From: Candidatus Kuenenia stuttgartensis
GTDB lineage: Bacteria > Planctomycetota > Phycisphaerae > Phycisphaerales > SM1A02
DNA: 64,000 nucleotides
Reading direction: 5' to 3'
Assembly: GCA_945902075.1 (NCBI GenBank)
Contig: CAMDMA010000009.1
Location: 1 to 64,000 of the forward strand
Every line of letters starts with the position of its first letter. Positions within the stretch are counted from its first letter, which is position 1. The translations under genes were made by a program, and so were the position numbers. Shown here piece after piece: positions 17,147 to 26,041 of this stretch. The notes below the pieces were generated by a model. The model saw only the letters and a program-made list of their open reading frames with translations, searched no databases and was not told the DNA's origin.

Positions 17147-18433
17147 ATGCCTGGACTCAACCCGCTTGCCGCGCTTCCTCTCGTTGTGTTTGACGATTGT
17201 TCTGGCTCGTTTGGCCCGCTCACCGACCTCCGAGCATCGTTTGAACTTCGTGCCGGCATCGGAACGCTGCGCGAGCGCATCGAGCGCGTGGTCGGCCGCC
17301 GTGCGGATCGCTTGATCTGCCGTCCTGCGCTCGAAGCTGTGGTTGCCGAGTCGACGGGTATTCCTACTTTTGGCGTGTGGCCTCACGGTGAGATCCTTGC
17401 GGTCAATGGCCGACTCCTGACCGTTGAGGCGCTCGCGGGAATCACATCTGGCGAGGTGCGCGTCACAGAGTCTGGCGTGGTCGTTGCTGCGCGGATGGAG
17501 AGTGCGGCGCTGGGTGCAGTCGAGGCGTCTGCGCTGCCGGCCGTCCTGTGTCGTGAAAGTCGCGCACGCGTGACAGTCGACGCGGTACTTGCGACGGCAC
17601 CCTGGGATCTCACCACGCGTATCCCTGGAACGCTTGCGGAGGATCTCAGCCTGTTCAGAGATACTTCGGTTCTCGCTGCGAGCGAGGCGCGTGCGCTGCG
17701 GCCTGACGAAGGTTCGTCGTTTGGCTCTCACGCGATATGGATCGATCGAACGGCGACCATCGGGCCGCTTTGTGTGCTCGATGCATCAAAGGGTCCGATT
17801 TTTCTCGGTGCGAATGTGGTCGTGCGGCCGCTTTCCGTGCTCGTCGGCCCGTGTGCCGTACTTGAGGGTTCCACCGTCGCCGAGCGATCGCTTCTCAAAG
17901 CGTCGACTGTCATCGGTCCGCATTGCCGAGCTGGTGGCGAGATCGGTGGGACGATCTTTCAGGGCTACTCCAACAAGTCGCACGATGGGCATCTCGGCGA
18001 CTCGTTCGTCGGGGAGTGGGTCAATATTGGCGCGGGCACGGACAACTCGAACTTACTCAATACCTATGGCGAAGTCATCGTGCGGCTCGACTCGGATAGC
18101 GGTCTCACGCGAACCGATCGAAAGTTTTGGGGCTCCATCCTTGGCGACCATGTGAAACTCGCGATTGGCACGAGACTCATGACCGGCGCAACGATCGGGA
18201 CCGGAGCGATGATCGCGCAGTCGCGGCCAGTGGCTTCCTTTGTCCCGCGCTATTCCTGGATCGTTGACGGAGGCGAATCCCCTAAGTTTTTCCGCTTCGA
18301 CAAGTTCATGGTGACTGCGCGAGCGATGATGGCTCGTCGAGGAAAGACGCCATCTGCTGCTGTCGAGGCTGTGCTCCGCGAGTTGCACTCGAAGTCCGTC
18401 GCAACGGTTACCCAAGGAACCGGGCATGGATGA
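17147..18433 (+). CDS. GlmU-like bifunctional nucleotidyl/acyltransferase-type protein (TIGR03991 family)
   Basis: The 428-residue protein resembles the alternative GlmU family. The N-terminal half starts LVVFDDCSGSFGPLTDLRASF and lacks the LxxGxGTRM loop of classical GlmU. The C-terminal half is a left-handed beta-helix of hexapeptide repeats with the family signature NKSHDGHLGDSFVGEWVNIG. The likely role is in making a sugar nucleotide such as UDP-GlcNAc for envelope synthesis, but uridylyltransferase activity is uncertain. The ATG at 17147 is chosen because TACATT (17135-17140) lies 6 nt upstream, giving a leaderless start; the longer frame runs back into mreD. It overlaps polA by 8 nt. 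Confidence 0.85.
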   Translation: MPGLNPLAALPLVVFDDCSGSFGPLTDLRASFELRAGIGTLRERIERVVGRRADRLICRPALEAVVAESTGIPTFGVWPHGEILAVNGRLLTVEALAGITSGEVRVTESGVVVAARMESAALGAVEASALPAVLCRESRARVTVDAVLATAPWDLTTRIPGTLAEDLSLFRDTSVLAASEARALRPDEGSSFGSHAIWIDRTATIGPLCVLDASKGPIFLGANVVVRPLSVLVGPCAVLEGSTVAERSLLKASTVIGPHCRAGGEIGGTIFQGYSNKSHDGHLGDSFVGEWVNIGAGTDNSNLLNTYGEVIVRLDSDSGLTRTDRKFWGSILGDHVKLAIGTRLMTGATIGTGAMIAQSRPVASFVPRYSWIVDGGESPKFFRFDKFMVTARAMMARRGKTPSAAVEAVLRELHSKSVATVTQGTGHG

Positions 18434-21400
18434 GTTCGCATCACGGTCGAGGGCTGACGGGTCGGGAACCCCACCCTCGGCGGTCGGCGGCCCCATCGGT
18501 CACCACACAGCAATCATTGATGGTCATGCTCAATTCTTTCGAGCCTATTACGCCATTCGTGGCGGGCTTTCGAGCCCGGTCACCGGCGAACCTACGAATC
18601 TCGTTTTCGGCTTTCTCTCGACGCTATTTTCCTACATTCGCGCCCAAAAACCATCGGAAATCGTGGTCGTCATCGACGCCGCCGGTGATCAAGAGACCTT
18701 TCGCTCGCAGCTTTACCCCGCTTACAAAGCCCACCGCGACCCCGCGCCAGAAGACTTTCATCCGCAGGTCGAGCGCTGCCTTGAGGCGTTGCAGTTGATG
18801 GGGTTTCCCGTGCTCGGTATCGCGGGGGTCGAGGCGGACGATGTGATCGCGACCCTTGTTCACCGGATACGCCGGGAAAATCCCGACGAGCGCATTCGGA
18901 TGATCAGTCGCGACAAAGACCTTGGCCAACTCGTCGATGCAAAGACAACATTGTTTGATCCGCAGAAGAACCTCGACATCGGTCTTGAGCAACTCTTTGA
19001 CTCCAAGGGTGTGCGACCGGATCAAGTCATCGATCTGCTCGCGCTTATGGGTGATACCGCCGACAACGTCCCTGGTGTGCCCGGCGTTGGGCCAAAGACG
19101 GCCGCGGCACTTCTCGCAGAGTATGGCTCGATCGAAGGCGTGTACGCGCACATCGACCGCATCAAGGGCAAGCGAGGCGAGGCACTCGCCGCGAGTAAAG
19201 AACTGGTCGAACTTTCGCGCCTGTTGGTGACGTTGAAGACGGACTGCGATTTCGAGTTCGATCCTTCGCGCGCACGATTCGATCCGTCGCGATGCGATCT
19301 CCCGAAGTTCCTCGATTTTCTTCGTGTGCTAGGTTTCCACAGGTTGCAGAGCGAGGCAAAGGAAATCTTTGGAGCCGCGAGCGATTCCTCAACCAGCGTG
19401 TCTGCAAGCGGGGCATCGTCGCCGACAGACCGCACCGCGCCCAAAGCGAAGCGGAGCAGAGGAGGCCGGCGTGGCTCGGAGGTCGACGAGGAACCATCGC
19501 TCTTCGGTTTGGCGCGCGAGGCGGCACCGGTCGCGAGCGGACCAATCTCGCTCCCCACGCACGAGGCCGCCAGTTTCGGCACGCTCTTCGATGCGGTCTC
19601 ACAGAATAGTGAGCCTCCCTGTTCGCAGCGTGCGATGACTGTCGTAATCATCCGCACACATGCAGAACTCGTTGACCTCGTCGAGCGCCTCCGCGCAGAG
19701 GGTCGTTTCGCGATCGATACGGAAACCGACTCGCTAGAGATGACATCCGCGCGACTCGTGGGAGTTTGTCTCGCGATGCGCGAGGGCGAGGCGTTTTACA
19801 TCCCCGTGCGTTCCCCAGAGCAGCACCAGCACCTCAATACCGATGAGGCCCTCGTACTTTTACGGCCGCTTCTCGAAGATGCGTTGATCGCGAAGGTTGG
19901 CCACAACCTGAAGTACGACTTCGGCGTCCTCTTGAATCATGCGGTCGAGATGCGCGGAATTGCTGGCGACTCGATGGTGGCGAGTTGGATCGTCGATCCA
20001 ACCCGACCGTCGCATAGTCTCGACGCAACCAGCGAGCACGTACTCGCGGTTCGGCCGATCCCAATTGAATCGGTCATCGGGCCACGCGGCCCGGGGCAAC
20101 GGCGCTTCGACGAAGCACCGCTCTCGCTCGCCGCGCCGTATGCCGCCGAGGACGCCGAACTTGCGCTTGCGCTGTGTGCTCGACTCGAGACCATCATCCA
20201 AGATCGCGGGCAGTGGAACAGTTACACGGAAATCGAAATGCCATTGGTCCCAGTACTCTCGCGCATGGAACGCGCGGGCATTCGCGTCGATCGAGATGAG
20301 TTGGCAACCCAGCGCCGCGCGCTCGAGATTCGCTTGTCGAAACTGCGCGAAGAAATCGCGACGGCTGCCCCTTGGCCGTTCAATCCAGATAGCCCTCGAC
20401 AACTCTCGCAGATTTTGTTTAACGCGACGGATGCCGAGCCGCGTGGCCTCGGACTCCGCGTAATCAAGCGGACCACGACAGGCGCGAGCACGGACAGCGA
20501 AGTCCTCGAGAAACTTGCCGAAGATCCCAATTGCACATCGACGCTTCCTGAGCAGATCTTGGAGTATCGACAATTCGCCAAGCTCGTCGGCACCTACCTC
20601 AAGGCGCTTGACGAAGCTGTACTTCCGTCGACAGGAAGAATTCATTGTTCGTTTCACCAAACCGGCACCGCCACGGGACGACTTTCGTCAAGCGATCCAA
20701 ACCTCCAGAACATCCCGATTCGAACTGAGGTTGGGGCAGCTATTCGGCGCGCGTTTGTGGCCGGCGATGGAATGACCTTTGTCAGTGCCGACTATTCGCA
20801 GATCGAACTTCGCTTCCTCGCGCATTTCTCTGAGGATCCTGGACTTTGCGACGCCTTCGCGCGCGGAGAAGACATTCACCGCGCAGTCGCCGCGCAGGTC
20901 TTTGCAGTCGCGGCCGGTGATGTCACGGAAAGCCAACGATCGGCGGCGAAGATGGTCAACTTTGGCATTGTGTACGGCATCACGGCATCGGGGTTGGCTC
21001 GACGACTTGGCTCTGGGTACACCATTGCCCGCGCGAAGGAGATCATGGAGAGCTATCGGGAGCGCTTTCGGGGGATCGATGCTTTTCTCAAAGCGTCGGT
21101 TCTTGCTGCCAAACGCACCGGGCACGCAACCACCATCGCCGGACGTTGGCGAGCGATCCCGCAGATCGACTCTCGAAATCCGGCGGAGCGGGCGTTCGGC
21201 GAGCGGGTGGCGGTGAACACTGTTGTCCAAGGCTCCGCGGCCGACCTGATCAAGATGGCGATGGTCCAACTTGACGCGAACCTCCGCGCACAGTTTCCAA
21301 AGGCTCGTTTGTTGCTTCAGATCCACGATGAACTGTTGGTTGAGACCCCCGAGGCGGACGCGTCGGCCGTGTCGAACCTTCTCGCGGAAACCATGCGTGG

Positions 21401-21467
21401 TGCGATGCAATTGAGGGTCCCACTCGAAGTCTCCTCAGGCATCGGGAAGCGTTGGGCTGATGTCTGA
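18426..21467 (+). CDS. polA: DNA polymerase I
   Basis: Repair and Okazaki-fragment polymerase. The 1013 residues hold all three parts. A 5'-3' exonuclease domain (about 20-310) has ADDVIATLV and the helix-hairpin-helix VPGVGPKTAAALL. A 3'-5' exonuclease domain (about 400-590) keeps its acidic residues: AIDTETDS, VGHNLKYDFG and YAAEDAELAL. The polymerase domain has motif A SADYSQIELR, the O-helix MVNFGIVYGI and motif C LLQIHDELLVE. Proofreading is therefore probably active. The linker between the first two domains (about 318-400) is long and low in complexity. The ATG overlaps the upstream gene by 8 nt, suggesting coupled translation. Confidence 0.97.
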   Translation: MDEFASRSRADGSGTPPSAVGGPIGHHTAIIDGHAQFFRAYYAIRGGLSSPVTGEPTNLVFGFLSTLFSYIRAQKPSEIVVVIDAAGDQETFRSQLYPAYKAHRDPAPEDFHPQVERCLEALQLMGFPVLGIAGVEADDVIATLVHRIRRENPDERIRMISRDKDLGQLVDAKTTLFDPQKNLDIGLEQLFDSKGVRPDQVIDLLALMGDTADNVPGVPGVGPKTAAALLAEYGSIEGVYAHIDRIKGKRGEALAASKELVELSRLLVTLKTDCDFEFDPSRARFDPSRCDLPKFLDFLRVLGFHRLQSEAKEIFGAASDSSTSVSASGASSPTDRTAPKAKRSRGGRRGSEVDEEPSLFGLAREAAPVASGPISLPTHEAASFGTLFDAVSQNSEPPCSQRAMTVVIIRTHAELVDLVERLRAEGRFAIDTETDSLEMTSARLVGVCLAMREGEAFYIPVRSPEQHQHLNTDEALVLLRPLLEDALIAKVGHNLKYDFGVLLNHAVEMRGIAGDSMVASWIVDPTRPSHSLDATSEHVLAVRPIPIESVIGPRGPGQRRFDEAPLSLAAPYAAEDAELALALCARLETIIQDRGQWNSYTEIEMPLVPVLSRMERAGIRVDRDELATQRRALEIRLSKLREEIATAAPWPFNPDSPRQLSQILFNATDAEPRGLGLRVIKRTTTGASTDSEVLEKLAEDPNCTSTLPEQILEYRQFAKLVGTYLKALDEAVLPSTGRIHCSFHQTGTATGRLSSSDPNLQNIPIRTEVGAAIRRAFVAGDGMTFVSADYSQIELRFLAHFSEDPGLCDAFARGEDIHRAVAAQVFAVAAGDVTESQRSAAKMVNFGIVYGITASGLARRLGSGYTIARAKEIMESYRERFRGIDAFLKASVLAAKRTGHATTIAGRWRAIPQIDSRNPAERAFGERVAVNTVVQGSAADLIKMAMVQLDANLRAQFPKARLLLQIHDELLVETPEADASAVSNLLAETMRGAMQLRVPLEVSSGIGKRWADV

Positions 21468-21496
21468 GAACGCGTCGGTACGGCGGCTTGTGGGCC

Positions 21497-21524
21497 TTGA
21501 CGCACGCGTGGGATTTGCTACTCT
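21497..21524 (+). promoter_or_regulatory. Promoter of tRNA-Asp
   Basis: TTGACG (21497-21502) and TACTCT (21519-21524) with a 16-bp spacer lie 33 nt before the mature tRNA 5' end. Confidence 0.6.
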
Positions 21525-21556
21525 TTCCGTCCCTCGTCGGTCACGACGAAGGTGTT

Positions 21557-21630
21557 GGGGCGGTAGCTCAATTGGTTAGAGTACCGGCTTGTCACGCCGG
21601 TGGTTGCGGGTTCGATTCCCGTCCGCCTCG
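21557..21630 (+). tRNA. tRNA-Asp (anticodon GTC)
   Basis: A complete 74-nt cloverleaf. The 7-bp acceptor stem GGGGCGG/CCGCCTC has one G-T pair. The anticodon stem CCGGC/GCCGG encloses TTGTCAC with anticodon GTC. The T-arm contains GGTTCGATTCC. The 3' CCA is not encoded. Confidence 0.97.
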
Positions 21631-21643
21631 CTCGAAACATCGA

Positions 21644-21672
21644 CCCTCGCGGAAGCGAGGGTTGTTGTTTTT
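21644..21672 (+). terminator. Rho-independent terminator after tRNA-Asp
   Basis: CCCTCGC (21644-21650) and GCGAGGG (21655-21661) form a 7-bp stem with a GGAA tetraloop, followed by a T-rich run TTGTTGTTTTT. Confidence 0.9.
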
Positions 21673-21739
21673 CGGAGCGGGGGCAGGGCGTCTCCGTGCA
21701 ACGTAAGAACTCAACCGATCCTCGCGAACGTCCGGCCGG

Positions 21740-22291
21740 TTAGGACCGCCACTTGATCGAACAGCCAACGCTTGGGATGGGCGACTCCGTAGCCGCTCGC
21801 CCCGTGAGCACCGCGTCCATTGCCATCCGGAGATCGCGGCCCGTGACCGGAATCGTCGACTTTGGACGACTGTCGTCGAGTTGACCTCGATAAGCCAAGC
21901 GATGGTCCGCATCGAACAGGAAGATGTCTGGAGTGCATTGTGCGTCGAACGCCCTCGCACACTGCTGCGTCTCATCGAAGAGATACGGAAAGCAGTAGCC
22001 AACATCACAGGCCTCCGCGATCATCCGTTCCGGGGCATCATCGGGATAGGCGACCGGATCGTTCGAATTGATTCCAGCGATGGCGAGCCCCCGAGGTAGA
22101 TAAGCTCGCCCGATCGCCGCGACTTCATGTCGAATGTGCTTGACGAACGGGCAGTGGTTGCAGAGAAACAGCACCAGCAACGGTCTTCCCGCCGCGTCAC
22201 GGTTTGACATTCGAAATCCGCGGGGATCCACAAGATCAAATGACGGGCATGGCGTTCCAATTGGGGTCGTTGAACTTTGGAGTGGCGGCAT
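21740..22291 (-). CDS. Thioredoxin/peroxiredoxin-like protein with CNHC motif
   Basis: A 183-residue cytoplasmic protein without a signal peptide. It carries the motif LLVLFLCNHCPFVKHI near residue 48, characteristic of the AhpC/TSA-like thioredoxin family with a CxHCPF active site, and the cis-Pro region CTPDIFLFDADHRLAYRGQLDD. It is probably a thiol-disulfide oxidoreductase or peroxidase of unknown substrate. The start is supported by TACGAT on the minus strand 8 nt before the ATG; that -10 element overlaps the one used by the divergent gene at 22317. Confidence 0.88.
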   Translation of the reverse strand: MPPLQSSTTPIGTPCPSFDLVDPRGFRMSNRDAAGRPLLVLFLCNHCPFVKHIRHEVAAIGRAYLPRGLAIAGINSNDPVAYPDDAPERMIAEACDVGYCFPYLFDETQQCARAFDAQCTPDIFLFDADHRLAYRGQLDDSRPKSTIPVTGRDLRMAMDAVLTGRAATESPIPSVGCSIKWRS

Positions 22292-22293
22292 GG

Positions 22294-22304
22294 TCGGCTA
22301 TCGT
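22294..22304. promoter_or_regulatory. Overlapping divergent -10 elements
   Basis: The same few bases read TACGAT on the minus strand (8 nt before the ATG at 22291) and TATCGT on the plus strand (22299-22304, 12 nt before the GTG at 22317). The two divergent genes would compete for RNA polymerase. Confidence 0.4.
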
Positions 22305-22316
22305 AGGGGCTCTACC

Positions 22317-22643
22317 GTGCCGAACCATCCGCAACAATACGATGCTGGCGACTCGCGGGACGATGACGCTCCGTGGAGTGAGGCGGAAGATGGTGACGAC
22401 CATGAGGTCGCGGACCAGCAGCGGTTTTCATCGAATCTGGCGTTCTGCCCGGAGTGCGGCGCTGAGATCTACGATGCCGCTGATATCTGTCCCAAGTGTT
22501 TCAGTTGGATCAATGGCGAGACTGCGCGGCGTCGACCGGGGCGTGGGCTCCGGCGAAGCCTTCGGCACGCGATTCTCTGGGCGGTCATCGTCGCCATGAT
22601 CTTGGGAGCCGGCGTGTTTGGTGTGCTGCGCGCGGTGATCTAA
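22317..22643 (+). CDS. Small zinc-ribbon membrane protein
   Basis: A 108-residue product with an acidic N-terminus, a zinc-ribbon with two CxxC pairs (CPECGAEIYDAADICPKCF, about residues 43-61) and a C-terminal hydrophobic segment (about 85-107). It is likely a membrane-tethered metal-binding protein of unknown function. The GTG at 22317 is tentative; an in-frame ATG at 22290 would add nine residues and overlap the divergent start codon. A short basic stretch (RRRPGRGLRRSLRH) precedes the TM segment, predicting the ribbon on the cytoplasmic side. Confidence 0.6.
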   Translation: MPNHPQQYDAGDSRDDDAPWSEAEDGDDHEVADQQRFSSNLAFCPECGAEIYDAADICPKCFSWINGETARRRPGRGLRRSLRHAILWAVIVAMILGAGVFGVLRAVI

Positions 22644-22769
22644 ATAGAAGAGTTCGATTCGTCGCCGCAGCTCCGCCAATCCCGGATCGATCGCAAAAAA
22701 ACTGGGCCGTCATGTGACGAGCCCAGCGATTGAGGTCATGAGAGTTTGACTCGATTTATCTTGATGCGC

Positions 22770-23456
22770 TCAGGCAACATCATCCGCGCATGCCCGCCAA
22801 CGCAGGGACTTGCGGAAGCCCTCAGACACGCTGCGATCGTCTGACACGAAATCGGTGGCTGTCTCAATTCTGTGCATTCGCGTGGTAACGGGGCGAGCTG
22901 TCCGCGTCGATTGCTGCGGAGCCGTGGCAGTCTCGCCCGTCGGATTCTCGTCGATGAACTTCCGGAGCTTGACGATGCCGCGGTGCTTCCAGTTATTGAT
23001 CGTTGTCACCGACACCCCGAGTGCCTCGGCTGCATGCTGGTAACTCTTGCCTTCGCAGACGATCATTCGGATGGCATCCTGTTCGTCGCGACCAAGAAGG
23101 CCAAGCGCAGTCTCCAGGATGCTATTGCTGACGGTGTCGTCTGGAGTGGAACGTCGGACTGGGCCGACTTCGGCGTCACCGCCCTCGCGCCGGACTCGCT
23201 CCTCAAGGAGCTCCCGCAGTCGGCTCGCGCGGGCGAATCTGCGACGGAGCAGATTGTGGGCGATCTTCAGAAGGTAACTGATCGAAATCTCAAGCCGTTC
23301 AAGTTCGGGATGCTGCAGCAGCCGGAGAAAAACCTCCTGCGCGAGGTCTTCGGAGACGTCCGGCGTGGTCGACTTCCGAAGGAAGGCGTAGACGCGGTTG
23401 TAGTAGCTATCGAAGAGGCCAAGCACCAGAGTTGTTCGTTGTTGCGTCACAGGCAT
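22770..23456 (-). CDS. ECF-type RNA polymerase sigma factor
   Basis: A 228-residue sigma70-family protein. Region 2 is at about residues 18-85 (DVSEDLAQEVFLRLLQHPE, YLLKIAHNLLRRR). Region 4 has a helix-turn-helix near 135-170 (SYQHAAEALGVSVTTINNWK). A Thr/Arg-rich extension of about 50 residues follows and is unusual for ECF factors. The ATG at 23456 is chosen because GAGGAG lies 7 nt upstream; the frame extends five codons further to a TTG within that site. No anti-sigma gene is adjacent. The nearest partner is the divergent response regulator at 23743. Confidence 0.9.
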   Translation of the reverse strand: MPVTQQRTTLVLGLFDSYYNRVYAFLRKSTTPDVSEDLAQEVFLRLLQHPELERLEISISYLLKIAHNLLRRRFARASRLRELLEERVRREGGDAEVGPVRRSTPDDTVSNSILETALGLLGRDEQDAIRMIVCEGKSYQHAAEALGVSVTTINNWKHRGIVKLRKFIDENPTGETATAPQQSTRTARPVTTRMHRIETATDFVSDDRSVSEGFRKSLRWRACADDVA

Positions 23457-23742
23457 TCGCGTACTCCTCAATCACGAGCCCGCAGGCTGATGTCTCGACG
23501 ATGCCGAGCGATCCGCTCTTCGCGGTGCAGGCTGGGTAAAAATACACAACTCGCGAATTCATTCCATCAGGAGAACTCCCTAAAGGATGGTGAAGGCAGA
23601 TCTGCGCCACGCAGAACCCGTTGCAAAATGGCTTGCATATGTCGGGTTCATGGGTCGTTTGCATTCGATCAATCGCAATCCATGAGGAGTTCGGTCAAGG
23701 CCTTCACATCACGAAACCCCTTTCGTTATGCTGCTTTACTTC

Positions 23743-24405
23743 ATGGCAGCAATGACAACCATCTCAGTTCTCGTCGTCGACGATCATGCGTTAATTCGTG
23801 CAGCGCTTGTTTCTGTACTGAACGACACCGATGACCTCCGCGTCATTGCTGAAGCAGCGAATGGGGCAGATGCTGTAGAGCTTGCCCACAAGCATTCTCC
23901 GGCGGTTGTCATTCTCGATGTCGACATGCCTGGCGTGGATGCGTTTCACGCGGCGAGTCATATCCTCCAGCTCCGACCAAACACGGCCATCGTGTTCCTC
24001 ACAGCGACGGACTCTGATCGTGCGATTGAGCAGGCACTCAAGGCGGGAGCGCGCGGGTTTATCGTGAAGAGCGACGATCCAAGCGGTATTCCCGGTGGTG
24101 TACGCGCGGTGGCCCGTGGTGACCAGTACTTTTCTCCACGCGCGGCTGAGCGCGTGCGAGGCAACGCGAGCGATATTCGGAAGCGAAAGATCACCGGCAC
24201 GCGCGGGAATGCCATCTCTGAGCGAGAGCTTGAGGTGCTGCGCTATGTCGGACGGGGCTACGCGAAGAAGCAGATCGCTGAGATGCTTGGCATCTCTGTG
24301 AAGACTGTTGACAAGCATGTCACGAGCGTGATGGAAAAGCTTGATATCCACGACCGAGTCGAGCTGGCCCTGTATGCGGTGCGCGAAGGCTATATCAACG
24401 CCTGA
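23743..24405 (+). CDS. NarL/FixJ-family response regulator
   Basis: The 220-residue protein has a receiver domain with acidic pocket VVDDHALIR, phospho-acceptor Asp in VVILDVDMPG and Lys in GFIVKSDD. A LuxR-type helix-turn-helix follows (ISERELEVLRYVGRGYAKKQ, then TVDKHVTSVMEKL). It should act as a transcription regulator controlled by an unseen histidine kinase; no kinase gene is adjacent. The ATG at 23743 is preferred, with TATGCT at 23727-23732 ending 10 nt upstream, so the leader would be only a few nucleotides. The 12-bp repeat array begins just after its stop. Confidence 0.92.
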   Translation: MAAMTTISVLVVDDHALIRAALVSVLNDTDDLRVIAEAANGADAVELAHKHSPAVVILDVDMPGVDAFHAASHILQLRPNTAIVFLTATDSDRAIEQALKAGARGFIVKSDDPSGIPGGVRAVARGDQYFSPRAAERVRGNASDIRKRKITGTRGNAISERELEVLRYVGRGYAKKQIAEMLGISVKTVDKHVTSVMEKLDIHDRVELALYAVREGYINA

Positions 24406-24411
24406 TACAGA

Positions 24412-24517
24412 ACGCGTTGATGACGCGTTGATGACGCGATACATGACGCGATACATGACGCGATACATGACGCGATACATGACGTAATCCATGACGTAAT
24501 CCATGACGTAATCCATG
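24412..24517. repeat. 11/12-bp tandem repeat array leading into the RluA-type gene
   Basis: Two 11-bp units ACGCGTTGATG (24412-24433) are followed by four 12-bp units ACGCGATACATG (24434-24481) and three units ACGTAATCCATG (24482-24517). The 12-bp units keep one frame, giving ATG ACG CGA TAC repeated, then ATG ACG TAA three times. The final ATG is the start codon of the downstream gene. Confidence 0.95.
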
Positions 24518-25363
24518 CAGCGGCGCACCGATCAACACACTCGTAGCGCCGATTCCGCTTCAGGTCGCGATTTACTCGTCGTTGCACACGATGGATCAGA
24601 GGCGGTGGTCCACAAGCCTGCGGGCCTCTCGTCAGAGCGGGGTCATGGTGATGCCGGCGAATCGCTGATCACTCTCGCGCGGTCACAATTCAAGTGGCCC
24701 GATGCTCAACTTCCACATAGGCTCGATCGCCCGACGCGCGGGCTTGTTGTGATTTCACGAGATAGCGCGGCGGCCGCGCGTCACGCACTCGAGATGCGCG
24801 AGCATCGTTGGACGAAGTGGTATGTCGCCCGAATTCCTGCGCGCTCGGGCGGTCGCGAAGCCGCGGTCCTTCATGGCGAACACAAGGCCTTTCTCAAGCG
24901 CGAAGGACGCCTGGCGAGGGTTGTGCGCGCAGGCGGCGACCCTTCGCGGATGACGGTACTCGCGATTGCGCCCGCGACCAACGGGATGCGCGGTGAAGGC
25001 GGTGAGCCGTCGGAGGCACATGCACTCATTCGGCTCGACACCGGGCGGTTCCATCAGATCCGCGTGATGTTTGCGGCTCTCGGCTTTCCATTAATCGGCG
25101 ACATGGACTACGGGGGAACTGCTGTGCGGAGCGAATCAGGCTTGCAGTCTTATCGCGAGTCACTGGCTCCGCGAATTGACCTCGAGGCGATTGCGCTTCG
25201 AATTGATCGTCAAAGTGGCTGCGTGTTGCACCACATGCGCGTGCATGCAGAGCGTCAGGGCGTTGGCGATGCCATCACCGCCGCGCTCGACGAAGCGTTC
25301 GCTCTGACAGGCCTCCAGCTGCCCAACGCGCCACTGCCCGTTTCGGAAGAAGGCTCAGCGTGA
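24515..25363 (+). CDS. RluA-family RNA pseudouridine synthase
   Basis: Converts specific uridines to pseudouridine in rRNA or tRNA. The catalytic motif is PHRLDRPTRGLVV with Asp near residue 69. Other family features are VVHKPAGLSSE at the N-terminus, ALIRLDTGRFHQIRVMFAALG and PLIGDMDYGG. The 282 residues lack an S4 domain. The target site cannot be named. A second, clearly different member lies at 62844-63587. The start codon is the last ATG of a 12-bp repeat array and has no Shine-Dalgarno sequence, so initiation may depend on the array or on leaderless transcription. Confidence 0.9.
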   Translation: MQRRTDQHTRSADSASGRDLLVVAHDGSEAVVHKPAGLSSERGHGDAGESLITLARSQFKWPDAQLPHRLDRPTRGLVVISRDSAAAARHALEMREHRWTKWYVARIPARSGGREAAVLHGEHKAFLKREGRLARVVRAGGDPSRMTVLAIAPATNGMRGEGGEPSEAHALIRLDTGRFHQIRVMFAALGFPLIGDMDYGGTAVRSESGLQSYRESLAPRIDLEAIALRIDRQSGCVLHHMRVHAERQGVGDAITAALDEAFALTGLQLPNAPLPVSEEGSA

Positions 25364-26041
25364 GACGAGCGTCATCCGAGGACTCGCCTTGGTTTCGAAT
25401 ACCCACATCGACTCACCGAGTGCATTCGTCACGAACTGCGAAAGGCTCCGTCGCCAACGGTTCGCGTTTTCTGGGGCGTACGGGGCGCTGAGGGTTCCGC
25501 TCAGTCCAGCGGGGCTGATGAGATCATTGAACCCCTTCGTCTTGGCCAGCATGGTCAGCGTGCCGCCCGCAATCTCGAGTTCCATGCTCTCGGTACCGGG
25601 CTCTCCGGATGGGCGGGCAAATGCTGCTCCGCCGTAGAGCGCCACTTCGCCATCGGAAACCACGATGAGTCGGGTGACGAGATTCGTGGCCGTTGAATCG
25701 AGCGGGGTCAGCCCCGGTTTCGGCGTCCAGACCAATTGGGCGTGCAGAAACACAGCGTTCTTGAGCGGAGTCCCCTGTTCGTGGGCGAGGAGTGCGTCGA
25801 ACGGAACAGTCGAGAACCAAAAACTGTCCTCGGAGTCTTTGACGACGTAGGCGCTCGTCAGAAAATCGGTTTCGAAGAGCAGCGGTTTGGCACCGAGCGC
25901 GATGACATCGACGCTTCCCACCGACTCTGTAGACGAGCAGCCGCCCATTCCGAGGCCCATCGCAAACAGACTTGCGACTGCAGTCCGGACGGCGAAGGAA
26001 CAGGTGGTGAGTGTGTAGGAAACAGTTCGTCGATTGTTCAT
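25355..26041 (-). CDS. Lipoprotein of unknown function
   Basis: The 228-residue product has a signal peptide ending with the lipobox GMGGC near residue 35. The mature part is about 190 residues, with no recognised domain; it looks beta-rich (VDVIALGAKPLLFETDFLTS, AVFLHAQLVWTPKPG). The ATG overlaps the stop of the upstream amidohydrolase-like gene (ATGA), so the two are probably co-translated. The 3' end overlaps the convergent RluA-type gene by 9 nt. I do not recognise the family. Confidence 0.75.
   Translation of the reverse strand: MNNRRTVSYTLTTCSFAVRTAVASLFAMGLGMGGCSSTESVGSVDVIALGAKPLLFETDFLTSAYVVKDSEDSFWFSTVPFDALLAHEQGTPLKNAVFLHAQLVWTPKPGLTPLDSTATNLVTRLIVVSDGEVALYGGAAFARPSGEPGTESMELEIAGGTLTMLAKTKGFNDLISPAGLSGTLSAPYAPENANRWRRSLSQFVTNALGESMWVFETKASPRMTLVSR

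Noticed and set aside
23407-23562. 51-aa minus-strand ORF overlapping the start of the ECF sigma gene
   Set aside because: No clear ribosome-binding site, overlaps a confident gene by 50 nt, and no recognisable features.
24412-24517. CRISPR-like array
   Set aside because: Units are 11-12 bp, directly abutting and without spacers; no cas genes are near.
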